Source: DASWYB01 sp036405195
GTDB lineage: Bacteria > Patescibacteriota > UBA1384 > 2-12-FULL-50-11 > DASWYB01
Length of the DNA stretch: 9,985 bases
Direction of reading: 5' to 3'
Assembly (NCBI GenBank): GCA_036405195.1
Contig: DASWYB010000050.1
Location: 1 to 9,985 of the forward strand
This document shows, one piece after another, positions 1 through 5,464 of the stretch. The translations under genes were made by a program, and so were the position numbers. The notes under the pieces are model-generated. The model was not told the origin of the DNA, did not search any database, and worked only from the letters and a program-made list of their open reading frames with translations. Position 1 is the stretch's first letter; every line of letters starts with the position of its first letter.

Positions 1-119
1 GTGGCCGTAGGCTCACCAAAGTTTATTTCTAAAAACGATAGGTTGGCGGCCTGAACCGACAAAAGGTTAAGGGGAATTGCCAAGGCTATCCCAGCAAGTA
101 GAGCAAAAAATCGTCGCAT
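1..119 (-). CDS. Secreted protein, N-terminal fragment (signal peptide seen)
   Basis: An open frame reads from an ATG at 117-119 leftward off the window edge, so only about 39 residues are visible. It begins MRRFFALLAGIALAIPLN and continues to LLSVQA-AN, which is a textbook signal peptide: two arginines at positions 2-3, a hydrophobic core at about 4-20, and an A-x-A-like cleavage site (VQA) after residue 24. An AGGAGG ribosome binding site lies directly upstream (about 123-128, spacing 3-6 depending on alignment). The mature part seen (NLSFLEINFGEPTA) is too short to assign. The gene is divergent from the M23 peptidase at 240, and the two share a 120-bp intergenic region. I infer an exported or surface protein; the function is unknown. 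Confidence 0.72.
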   Translation of the reverse strand, partial: MRRFFALLAGIALAIPLNLLSVQAANLSFLEINFGEPTA

Positions 120-142
120 GTCCCTCCTCTTTCTATAAAAAC

Positions 143-171
143 AGCATACCGTTTTTTCCAAACATTGACGA
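143..171 (-). promoter_or_regulatory. Possible promoter for the secreted-protein gene
   Basis: On the minus strand TATGCT (143-148) is preceded by TCGTCA (166-171) with a 17-bp spacer, each matching the sigma-70 consensus at four of six positions. Transcription would start near 136 and leave room for the SD. An alternative pair, TTGGAA (156-161) with TATAGA (132-137), has an 18-bp spacer but would start inside the SD, so I prefer the first. Confidence 0.35.
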
Positions 172-179
172 ATGCATGC

Positions 180-208
180 TTGTGAGAGCCCGGTTAAAAG
201 AGTATAAT
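180..208 (+). promoter_or_regulatory. Promoter for the M23 peptidase gene
   Basis: TTGTGA at 180-185 and a perfect TATAAT at 203-208 are separated by 17 bp. The expected start near 215 gives a leader of about 25 nt that contains GGAG (229-232), 7 nt before the ATG at 240. It is back to back with the minus-strand promoter for the gene at 1-119. Confidence 0.7.
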
Positions 209-239
209 CCATTTAGCGCAACGACTCCGGAGTATCACC

Positions 240-1139
240 ATGTATCCAGTACAGAACCGTTACGGTTTAGGAAAAAACTACAGGGCGAGTCCTCCCCCAT
301 CACAGGAACACTCACACCCCTGGAGAACACCAACGGGTGTGGAAACCCGCCAAGCGCAAAGCTTGGAAGAGATTCAGCCTTTTCTCGCTGTTCCGTTCGA
401 GAGAAAGCTGAGGGAGAACCTACGCCTGTCGCAGACGTGGAAATACAATGACCAGGAAGCGCCGCTGCATCCGACAATTGTGCTCCACAAGGGATGTGAC
501 TTTACACACCGGCTCGGTACACCTATTTTTGCTGCGGCAAGAGGCGTGGCGCTTGGTTCGTACCACTTCACATTCCTGGAAGACAAGTTCAACCGGGAGA
601 CGAAGACCCGCGACATGGAATCAGGAAAGAGGATGGGGTACGGCCTTGGACAATTCGTCCTCATCTGGCATCCTCAGATGGGAGTCTTCACGCTCTATGC
701 CCACCTCCAGGAAATCAATCGCCAGCGTATACCCTACTTCCTGCCGGAACAGGACGGCGAGGACTGGAACCCAGTTGTGATCATGCAATCGGTCGCGGCG
801 ATGATGGCGTCGACCAACTCCCAAGGGTATTACCCTCAATGGGTTAACCAAGGTGATCCTATCGGGATCATGGGTGTTTCCGGGCTCTCCCTCGAGGGAG
901 ACGGCGAGTCTCCAGGATTCATTCCAGATCAAGAGCTATTTCCGACCTGGGATCCGGCTGGCCCCCATCTCCACTTCGAGGTATTCACCCGTAAGGATGA
1001 CGGATCGGGCAAAAATTTGCGCTGGGACCCCTGGGGGATTTACGACGAGGCTCACGCGTATCGAGGGGTTTTGGAGTCACCCACACGTGGGCTTTTTCTC
1101 CCGGATCCCCAGACTGGCTGGCCGAAGTTCGCGGGCTAG
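240..1139 (+). CDS. M23 family (LytM/lysostaphin-like) metallopeptidase
   Basis: This 299-residue protein carries the M23 zinc peptidase signature. HKGCDF gives ligands His83 and Asp87, YAHL (His155) is the catalytic-histidine region, G-V-S-G sits at 212-215, and HLHFEV supplies His243 (catalytic) and His245 (third ligand). All key residues are present, so it should be active; family members cut peptide cross-links in peptidoglycan or related peptides. There is a loop of about 50 residues between YAHL and the GxSG motif, longer than in minimal M23 domains. Residues 1-35 are polar and Pro/His-rich, with no signal peptide or membrane segment, and no alternative upstream start exists before an in-frame TAA at 195-197. 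How it reaches the wall, if it does, is therefore unclear. It is a single-gene unit with its own promoter and terminator. Confidence 0.9.
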   Translation: MYPVQNRYGLGKNYRASPPPSQEHSHPWRTPTGVETRQAQSLEEIQPFLAVPFERKLRENLRLSQTWKYNDQEAPLHPTIVLHKGCDFTHRLGTPIFAAARGVALGSYHFTFLEDKFNRETKTRDMESGKRMGYGLGQFVLIWHPQMGVFTLYAHLQEINRQRIPYFLPEQDGEDWNPVVIMQSVAAMMASTNSQGYYPQWVNQGDPIGIMGVSGLSLEGDGESPGFIPDQELFPTWDPAGPHLHFEVFTRKDDGSGKNLRWDPWGIYDEAHAYRGVLESPTRGLFLPDPQTGWPKFAG

Positions 1140-1165
1140 ACCAGAGATTCTTCCCTGACTGAAGA

Positions 1166-1200
1166 CGGGGCTGCACGTGTGCAGCCCCGCTTTCTTTTTT
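1166..1200 (+). terminator. Rho-independent terminator after the M23 gene
   Basis: CGGGGCTGCA (1166-1175) pairs perfectly with TGCAGCCCCG (1180-1189) around a 4-nt CGTG loop, giving a 10-bp GC-rich stem. A T-rich tract (1191-1200) follows. Confidence 0.93.
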
Positions 1201-1217
1201 ATTACTCTTAAACTCCG

Positions 1218-1223
1218 TATACT
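1218..1223 (+). promoter_or_regulatory. -10 box placed for a leaderless mRNA
   Basis: TATACT lies 8 nt before the ATG at 1232, so transcription would begin at or within about two bases of the start codon. No SD sequence is present. A clear -35 box is not visible because the region 17 bp upstream is the T tract of the preceding terminator. Confidence 0.5.
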
Positions 1224-1231
1224 AAAATTAT

Positions 1232-2068
1232 ATGATCCGTTTCTTAAGGCAACTATTTACCCTTACCCTTGTGCTTGGAATTGTCTATACGTCACTGATT
1301 GTATGGCCAAAAATCCAAAAACGGCTTCTCCCCTGTGGCCGCCCAATTACTTACGACATTGGACAATTCGATTCGCAATTTAATATCTCGCAAACTGAAT
1401 TCTTAAATTCTATTCAACAGGCGGAAACAATTTGGGAAAAGAGCGTTTCACGGGATCTTTTTGCCTATACGCCAGGTTCTGCCTTTAAAATTAATTTGAT
1501 TTATGACGAACGTCAGATGACAACCGAAAAACAAAAGACCCTCGATAACGCGATTGATAACGATATTGCCACTCTCGACGAGATTAAAGCACGGTACCTT
1601 TCACTCGAAAAAACCTACACTCGGGAGTTAGCGCAATATAACCAAGATGTAAGCTACTGGAACTCACAAGGCGGCGCCCCTAAAGCCGAATATGACCGTC
1701 TCGAGCGTCAACGGGCCAGCCTTAATACCCAAGTTCAACGGCTCAATAGTTTAAGCAGCCGAATCACCACACTTGCCTCGACGGCTAATCAAAAAATCGA
1801 CGAGTACAATACGAATGCGGGGCAGGTATTTGACAAAGGTGTGTATCAAAGAGCTGAAGGGAAAGAAGAGATTAATATTTACGAGTTCAAAACACCTCCC
1901 GAACTAGTCCTTGCTTTAACGCATGAACTCGGCCATGCTATTGGACTCAATCATCTGAGTCAAGAAACCTCAATCATGTACCCGGTCTTAAGCGCCCAAC
2001 CCCTCGAGACCATCACACCTACCACCGAAGACATTACTGCGCTAAAAAGCCTGTGTCGTATACCTTAA
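1232..2068 (+). CDS. Membrane-anchored matrixin-like (metzincin) zinc protease
   Basis: The 278-residue protein has an N-terminal membrane anchor (about residues 5-25, with Arg and Lys flanks). Near the C-terminus it has the complete metzincin motif HELGHAIGLNH (His231, Glu232, His235, His241), followed by a Met-turn, SIMYP with Met249. This is the arrangement of the M10A matrixin-type catalytic site. Between about residues 95 and 195 there is a long, charged, Gln/Leu-rich helical stretch that looks like a coiled coil. It replaces most of what would be the compact beta-sheet part of a normal matrixin domain, so only the active-site helix and Met-turn are recognisable. The catalytic part should face outside the membrane. 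Two cysteines (35 and 275) flank the domain. The start is set by the -10 box just upstream. The substrate is unknown. Confidence 0.83.
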   Translation: MIRFLRQLFTLTLVLGIVYTSLIVWPKIQKRLLPCGRPITYDIGQFDSQFNISQTEFLNSIQQAETIWEKSVSRDLFAYTPGSAFKINLIYDERQMTTEKQKTLDNAIDNDIATLDEIKARYLSLEKTYTRELAQYNQDVSYWNSQGGAPKAEYDRLERQRASLNTQVQRLNSLSSRITTLASTANQKIDEYNTNAGQVFDKGVYQRAEGKEEINIYEFKTPPELVLALTHELGHAIGLNHLSQETSIMYPVLSAQPLETITPTTEDITALKSLCRIP

Positions 2069-2127
2069 TTTAGGGAAAACACTAACAAAAGAAATCAATT
2101 CACTTTGTGAATGGACAAGATAGATAA

Positions 2128-2155
2128 TTTACTTTCGCAAATTTCCTGCTAGGGT
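2128..2155 (+). promoter_or_regulatory. Extended -10 promoter for the repeat-protein gene
   Basis: TTTACT (2128-2133) and TAGGGT (2150-2155) are 16 bp apart, and TG at 2147-2148 provides an extended -10 (TGC-TAGGGT). A start near 2162 would give a leader carrying the AAGGAG ribosome binding site, 5 nt before the ATG at 2191. Confidence 0.5.
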
Positions 2156-2190
2156 AAGAGCAACGATCAAAGATTGCGTAAGGAGTTACT

Positions 2191-2958
2191 ATGTCCCGCT
2201 TATTCCTTTTCCTTTTGATGGGTCTTTTGTTTATCCCGCTGTCAGCGAAAGCTCAGTATAGCGACCCAAGACAAGACTGGTGGTATTTTTATCGCCAACC
2301 CCGAAACGTTGGGTACTACGCCCCTGCTGGTGGCACGTATCCTACATATGTTCCCACAGCGACACCCACTCCAACGCCAACGTATTATCCCACCGCATAC
2401 CCAACAGCGTATCCCACGGCCTATCCTGTCGCGGCACCCTATGCTGAGGCACACGCCACGGCAACTGCTACAGCCGCCGACGGCACCACCGCGACCGCCG
2501 AAGCCCACGCGGTAGCGAAAAGCGACGGATATGGCTATGCGCCAGATTCCAGCTACGCGCAGCCGTATGATCAAAATGGAAATTATCCGATAGCATTTAC
2601 CCTGAGCGGCGAACCCGTTTACTTTGTCTCGGCTAATGATGCCTACTACCGATTCTTCCCGGTTAATAACACTACACCTGCCGACTTTTGCCAAACCTCC
2701 TGGTACTGGCAGTGGCGATGGCGAGTAAACCAATGGCGCTCACCCGTGGCCAGTGCAGAAGATTACCCGCTGTGCCAGTTGCGCTATAACAATCAAGACT
2801 TCTTCTATTCCCCGCTAAACCAGCAACTCGTCATGGATTACAATGCCCCTTACACGGCCGATCCTGTTGTATCACGGAAGTTAAAAATCAAAGAAGTCAT
2901 AAAAACAAAGAATAACAAGTACGTCACCAAAACAGTAATGAAAGAGAAGTCTCGCTAA
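2191..2958 (+). CDS. Secreted protein with Tyr-Pro-Thr-Ala repeats, unknown function
   Basis: I do not recognise a family. The 255 residues begin with a clear signal peptide (hydrophobic about 4-17, cleavage after AKA at 19-21). The mature N-terminus is rich in Tyr, Pro and Thr, with a TPTPTPT run and then tandem YPTA units at residues 66-79. An Ala/Thr-rich segment (about 85-110, ATATATA and AEAHA) follows. The central part (about 131-215) looks like a folded domain with two cysteines (167 and 195) that could form a disulphide, and an unusual tryptophan-rich patch, WYWQWRWRVNQW, at 171-182. The tail (229-255) is strongly basic. An AAGGAG SD sits 5 nt before the ATG. The layout suggests a surface or envelope protein with a flexible Pro-rich stalk. 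The role is unknown. Confidence 0.8.
   Translation: MSRLFLFLLMGLLFIPLSAKAQYSDPRQDWWYFYRQPRNVGYYAPAGGTYPTYVPTATPTPTPTYYPTAYPTAYPTAYPVAAPYAEAHATATATAADGTTATAEAHAVAKSDGYGYAPDSSYAQPYDQNGNYPIAFTLSGEPVYFVSANDAYYRFFPVNNTTPADFCQTSWYWQWRWRVNQWRSPVASAEDYPLCQLRYNNQDFFYSPLNQQLVMDYNAPYTADPVVSRKLKIKEVIKTKNNKYVTKTVMKEKSR
2386..2427 (+). repeat. 12-bp coding tandem repeat (YPTA units)
   Basis: Three and a half units of a 12-bp repeat encode YPTA-YPTA-YPTA-YP. Third codon positions differ between copies (tat-ccc-acc-gca, tac-cca-aca-gcg, tat-ccc-acg-gcc). The amino acids are therefore conserved more strictly than the DNA. Confidence 0.8.
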
Positions 2959-2959
2959 A

Positions 2960-3541
2960 TTATTTACACAGAGGCGGAAAAATCGCACAGAAGTGCGAAC
3001 CATAACTAATAACTAAGGCAATAAAACTAAGGGTCACGAGCGGGAGTATAACCAAGTTCTCAAACCACTTCCCAGTAATAATTCGAATTCCGTCAAACGG
3101 ATATGGTGGGAAACCCATATTTCTTCCGAATGGCCACAAAAGAGGGATACCCATAACGGTTACCGAATCAGCCACTAAGTGAGCAATAAATCCAATTAAG
3201 AAGCTCGAGAAAACAAGATGCGAATCTAATCCCCACCCCGGTGGGATAAATTGTACGAGCCAGTTCATCAAGAGAGCAAAAAGAAACGTGCCTAAGATTG
3301 AATGGGATAAGTTACGATGGCCGCCCAAGCATTCAGCCACAATACGTCCCCATACGCCGCCAAGGGGAATATTACGCCACAGCGAAGCCGTCGGCTGATC
3401 GATATCAGGGGCAAGAGACCCAATAAACGATCCGATTATAACGCTGGCTGCGATAGAAACCGTTACCGGAGTCGGGTTTGTCGTTAAGAAAATCGCCGTT
3501 GCGGCCGTAAGACCTATCATTTGGTGCGTTTTATCTGTCAT
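2960..3541 (-). CDS. DUF457/YdjM-like membrane-bound metal-dependent hydrolase family protein
   Basis: The 193-residue polytopic protein matches the DUF457 (YdjM-like) pattern. It has His6 near the N-terminus, PDID at 45-48, GGHRNLSHS at 73-81, HLVAD at 121-125 and GIPLLWPF at 131-138. These conserved His and Asp residues are the presumed metal ligands of the family. About four membrane spans are visible (around 11-20 with 28-44, 83-98, 109-124 and 162-180). Members are annotated as inner-membrane metal-dependent hydrolases, but a reaction is not established. The start at 3541 fits the family's short N-terminus (M-x-x-x-THQ), and the only upstream ATG runs into a stop at once. There is no strong SD. 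It converges on the secreted repeat protein with one base between stops. Confidence 0.82.
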   Translation of the reverse strand: MTDKTHQMIGLTAATAIFLTTNPTPVTVSIAASVIIGSFIGSLAPDIDQPTASLWRNIPLGGVWGRIVAECLGGHRNLSHSILGTFLFALLMNWLVQFIPPGWGLDSHLVFSSFLIGFIAHLVADSVTVMGIPLLWPFGRNMGFPPYPFDGIRIITGKWFENLVILPLVTLSFIALVISYGSHFCAIFPPLCK

Positions 3542-3580
3542 AGTTCTAGCCTATCATTAGGACAAAAAGAAAACACCTAT

Positions 3581-3586
3581 TATAAT
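3581..3586 (+). promoter_or_regulatory. -10 box for a leaderless dimer-glycosylase mRNA
   Basis: A perfect TATAAT ends 6 nt before the ATG at 3593, so the predicted transcription start coincides with the start codon. No SD is present. The -35 candidate (TTAGGA at 3557-3562) is poor. Only 51 bp separate this gene from the divergent DUF457 gene. Confidence 0.6.
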
Positions 3587-3592
3587 ATAAGT

Positions 3593-3925
3593 ATGCGAAT
3601 CTGGGATGTCACTCCACGTTGTTTATGTCGCCAACATCTTTTAGGTGAACATCGTGAACTTCATGCTTTGTGGTCAATTATCCAAAACCATAAGACAGGC
3701 TACCAAAGTCATCCGGAAACAAAGCGCTGGGTAGGGAAATTGGCAGCTTTGCATAAACGACACGATGATCTGGTAAACGAGATGCTACGGCGAGGCTATA
3801 CCCATAGCAGCCCACTCCCTAAGCCTCCCAAAGATATTTCTGTACAAACAGACTTTCTTCAAAGCGAGGAGGAGCAATACCAGATTCTCCGTACAAAAAA
3901 TTGTCCGTGTCCGTTAGATTCATAA
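3593..3925 (+). CDS. Pyrimidine dimer DNA glycosylase (T4 endonuclease V-like)
   Basis: The protein (110 residues from MRIWDVTPR) belongs to the Pyr_excise/T4 endonuclease V family, which recognises UV-induced pyrimidine dimers in DNA and cuts the glycosidic bond and backbone. The stretch Q14-H15-L-L-G-E-H-R21-E22-L aligns with QHLMAEYREL of phage T4 endonuclease V. His15, Arg21 and Glu22 therefore match the T4 active-site residues His16, Arg22 and Glu23. A longer frame opens at 3521, but its extra 24 residues are unlike the family and overlap the divergent gene; the family start and the TATAAT placement both favour 3593. Residue 2 is Arg rather than the Thr2 whose amine is the T4 nucleophile. 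The C-terminal 35 residues are polar and end with a CPC motif. It appears to head a cluster with the PspC gene (15-bp gap). Confidence 0.85.
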   Translation: MRIWDVTPRCLCRQHLLGEHRELHALWSIIQNHKTGYQSHPETKRWVGKLAALHKRHDDLVNEMLRRGYTHSSPLPKPPKDISVQTDFLQSEEEQYQILRTKNCPCPLDS

Positions 3926-3940
3926 AGAAAGGAATGCGCT

Positions 3941-4387
3941 ATGGCAAGTAAACACCTCTATCGCTCGCGCGATAATCGAGTTATTGGCGGGGTCGCCGGA
4001 GGACTCGGTGAATACTTTGATCTGGATCCAATCGTTATTCGACTGCTCTTTGTCCTGCTTGCAGTCGGTGGAGGATCGGGCGTTTTGATTTATATCATTG
4101 CGTGGATCCTCATGCCCGAAGAACCCACGGTAACAAAAGAGAAAAATAGTGAAAAGAGTTTTGAAGAGACTATTGAGAGCAACGTCAAAGACATGGCCGA
4201 CAAAGTCGAAAAGTCAGCCAAGAAAATCCACGAACGCAGTAGTGTAAGCGGTGGGCTGATTCTTCTGGTAATTGGCGTTCTCTTCCTCCTCCAGAACATG
4301 ACAGGATTCGACGTCTGGGGCAATTTTTGGCCCATCATATTGGTTGTTATCGGACTTGGGCTGATTGCCCGAAGCAGTAAGAGCTAA
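3941..4387 (+). CDS. PspC-domain membrane protein with C-terminal DUF5668-like module
   Basis: Residues 1-60 form a classic PspC domain: LYRSRDNRVIGGVAGGLGEYF, then FDLDPIVIRLLFVLL and a second hydrophobic segment ending IAWILMPEEP. A charged, Lys/Glu-rich linker (61-100) leads to a two-helix membrane module (about 102-118 and 128-143), with the WPIILVVIGLGLIARS ending typical of DUF5668/LiaF-like transmembrane regions. PspC proteins are associated with envelope stress sensing; the role here is inferred from the family only. The RBS AGAAAGGA ends about 8 nt before the ATG, and the next membrane gene follows after 9 bp. No PspA or PspB partner is visible. Confidence 0.88.
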   Translation: MASKHLYRSRDNRVIGGVAGGLGEYFDLDPIVIRLLFVLLAVGGGSGVLIYIIAWILMPEEPTVTKEKNSEKSFEETIESNVKDMADKVEKSAKKIHERSSVSGGLILLVIGVLFLLQNMTGFDVWGNFWPIILVVIGLGLIARSSKS

Positions 4388-4396
4388 GGCGCACGT

Positions 4397-4726
4397 ATGG
4401 TAACCCTTATTTTAGGTCTTATTATTACCGCCTTGGGCCTTTCCTACCTGGGCACGAACTTGGGACTATGGGCTTCATTCAACTGGATGAACGTGTGGGC
4501 ACTCTGGCCTCTCATTCTCATCCTCATTGGAGTACGGCTTTTGGTTCGCAGCAATCGTCTCTTCGCTCTTGGCGCATTCATCATTCTCGGCTTGGCCTTA
4601 CGTATGTTAATTCTTGCCGGAGACCACCCACTCATGCAAAGTGGATTCGGTTCAGGCGTTTGGGACTGCCAGTGGGCAAACCACCTACCGGATATATCAA
4701 GAATGCATCGGCTGCAATTGCATTAG
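4397..4726 (+). CDS. Small DUF5668-like membrane protein
   Basis: The 109-residue protein has three hydrophobic segments: about 2-24, 33-50 and 55-74. Residues 2-52 (ILGLIITALGL, then WALWPLILILIGVRLLVRS) repeat the C-terminal membrane module of the preceding PspC protein, where the matching ends are LILLVIGVLFLLQN and WPIILVVIGLGLIARS. I infer a paralogous module, possibly pairing in the membrane. The tail (about 75-109) is polar and shows no recognised domain. AAGG lies 7 nt before the ATG, and the gene follows the PspC stop by 9 bp, so they are probably co-transcribed. A strong terminator follows. Confidence 0.75.
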   Translation: MVTLILGLIITALGLSYLGTNLGLWASFNWMNVWALWPLILILIGVRLLVRSNRLFALGAFIILGLALRMLILAGDHPLMQSGFGSGVWDCQWANHLPDISRMHRLQLH

Positions 4727-4740
4727 TCTTCATAAACAAA

Positions 4741-4779
4741 AATAAGCCGCGAGTAACTTTGCTCGCGGCTTATTTTTTT
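4741..4779 (+). terminator. Terminator of the glycosylase-PspC cluster
   Basis: AATAAGCCGCGAG (4741-4753) pairs perfectly with CTCGCGGCTTATT (4762-4774) around an 8-nt loop, a 13-bp stem that leads straight into a run of T to 4779. Confidence 0.95.
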
Positions 4780-4810
4780 GTTTGCAAGAGAGAAACACAA
4801 GTTACTTGCA

Positions 4811-4873
4811 TAAAATAAAAAACCGCCCGAGGCGCAGACCAGCAAGGAAAAGCCTTGCCACCCTACCCTCGGG
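4811..4873 (-). terminator. Terminator of the structured RNA
   Basis: On the minus strand CCCGAGG (4867-4873) pairs with CCTCGGG (4826-4832), enclosing a second hairpin (GGCAAGG-type stem, 4842-4847/4853-4858). CGG and a U-rich tail (TTTTTTATTTTA, 4811-4822) follow. Confidence 0.72.
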
Positions 4874-5322
4874 ACAGCCGTCGGATACCGTTCTTCAGTA
4901 ATATTCATGCTAAGTAACCGCCACCAGCAGTTAATTTCATGCTTTCTGTTAAACGGTAACCATCTCAGAGGTTTTCTCGTGATGTGGTACCAACATCAGT
5001 GACGTAACTTTTCCGGAAAAAGTGCTGTCACACCAGTCACCTCCTTGGAGGAAGCGCTGGGAGGGTTACCTCACCGCCAGGATGCAGCATTGAGCACTTG
5101 AACGTATGAACCTTGCGGTTGCGATTGGCTCAAACTGGGACTCGGGTGAGTCACACCTGGAGAGTAGCTGGTTAGCCGCAATGAGCGACCGCGCAGTTTA
5201 CTCAACGTTACTTTTGGGGTAACGAGCACCATCCACGGGAGACGAACAGCCTTTAGCGCTACGCTCGAAAGCCACCCGCCGCACGTCGGTCCTAACGGAC
5301 GAACGCCCGACATCTCGGTGCT
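4811..5322 (-). ncRNA. Candidate large structured non-coding RNA (about 510 nt), class unknown
   Basis: This gap lies between two convergent protein genes and has no credible reading frame. On the minus strand it has a promoter (5330-5358), a predicted start at about 5322 and a terminator at its end. Perfect or near-perfect hairpins fill it. In plus coordinates they are 5285-5288/5308-5311 enclosing 5289-5292/5297-5300; 5251-5258/5262-5271; 5206-5211/5219-5224; 5109-5112/5117-5120 with a GCAA tetraloop in the RNA; 5057-5064/5069-5080 (two 4-bp stems, UAAC tetraloop); 5040-5044/5047-5051; 5000-5012/5018-5030; 4981-4985/4993-4997; and the 4842-4847/4853-4858 hairpin in the terminator. A long-range helix, AGCACC (5317-5322) with GGTGCT (5225-5230), closes the 5' domain exactly at the predicted first nucleotide. 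I do not find the diagnostic motifs of RNase P RNA, tmRNA, SRP RNA or 6S RNA. It could be a very divergent known class. The strand is inferred from promoter and terminator placement. Confidence 0.6.
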
Positions 5323-5329
5323 ATTTACT

Positions 5330-5358
5330 ACGCTACAGACTTCAAAAATGCTTGTCAA
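5330..5358 (-). promoter_or_regulatory. Promoter of the structured RNA
   Basis: A perfect TTGACA (5353-5358) and TAGCGT (5330-5335) are separated by exactly 17 bp on the minus strand. The implied start at about 5322-5323 is where the AGCACC arm of the 5' long-range helix begins. No protein gene lies downstream on this strand before the terminator. Confidence 0.65.
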
Positions 5359-5423
5359 TACTATTACGCCACCAATCCGCCAATGCTATAAAATTGAGCA
5401 TATACGCAGTATGTCTCATATCA

Positions 5424-5457
5424 AAAAAGACCCCTGTTATTGCGCAGAGGTCTTTTT
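5424..5457 (-). terminator. Terminator of the glycosyltransferase operon (bidirectional)
   Basis: AAAAAGACC (5424-5432) pairs with GGTCTTTTT (5449-5457), with an inner CTG/CAG pairing. The A tract on one side and T tract on the other let it work in both directions. It starts 8 bp past the stop of the hydrolase gene and also insulates the structured RNA region. Confidence 0.88.
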
Positions 5458-5464
5458 ATTTTGC

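Noticed and set aside
235..1176. Minus-strand frames opposite the M23 gene
   Set aside because: They are reverse-strand shadows of a well-supported gene, without SD or recognisable protein features.
2098..2112. ATTCAC-TTT-GTGAAT inverted repeat after the protease gene
   Set aside because: It has a 6-bp stem with a 3-nt loop and no T tract, so it is too weak for a terminator. An operator role has no support.
3521..3592. Upstream start for the dimer glycosylase
   Set aside because: The 24 extra residues are unlike the family, overlap the divergent gene's first codons and would lie upstream of the TATAAT at 3581-3586.
4468..4818. Alternative frame overlapping the small membrane protein and running past its terminator
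   Set aside because: It crosses a 13-bp terminator hairpin and has no domain pattern. The 4397 frame has an SD and a repeated membrane module.
4811..5322. Possible RNase P RNA, tmRNA or group I/II intron
   Set aside because: I looked for GAGGAAAGTCC and AGATGAATGACT (RNase P), a GGTTCGA T loop with CCA end and tag frame (tmRNA), and domain V (group II). None was present. A short AGGGTGGCAAGG resemblance to RNase P near 4845-4867 lies within the terminator hairpin and is not enough.
5071..5358. A 95-codon frame on the minus strand inside the structured RNA region
   Set aside because: It has no SD, its start sits within the -35 box, and its composition has no domain-like pattern. Its DNA is fully accounted for by hairpins.
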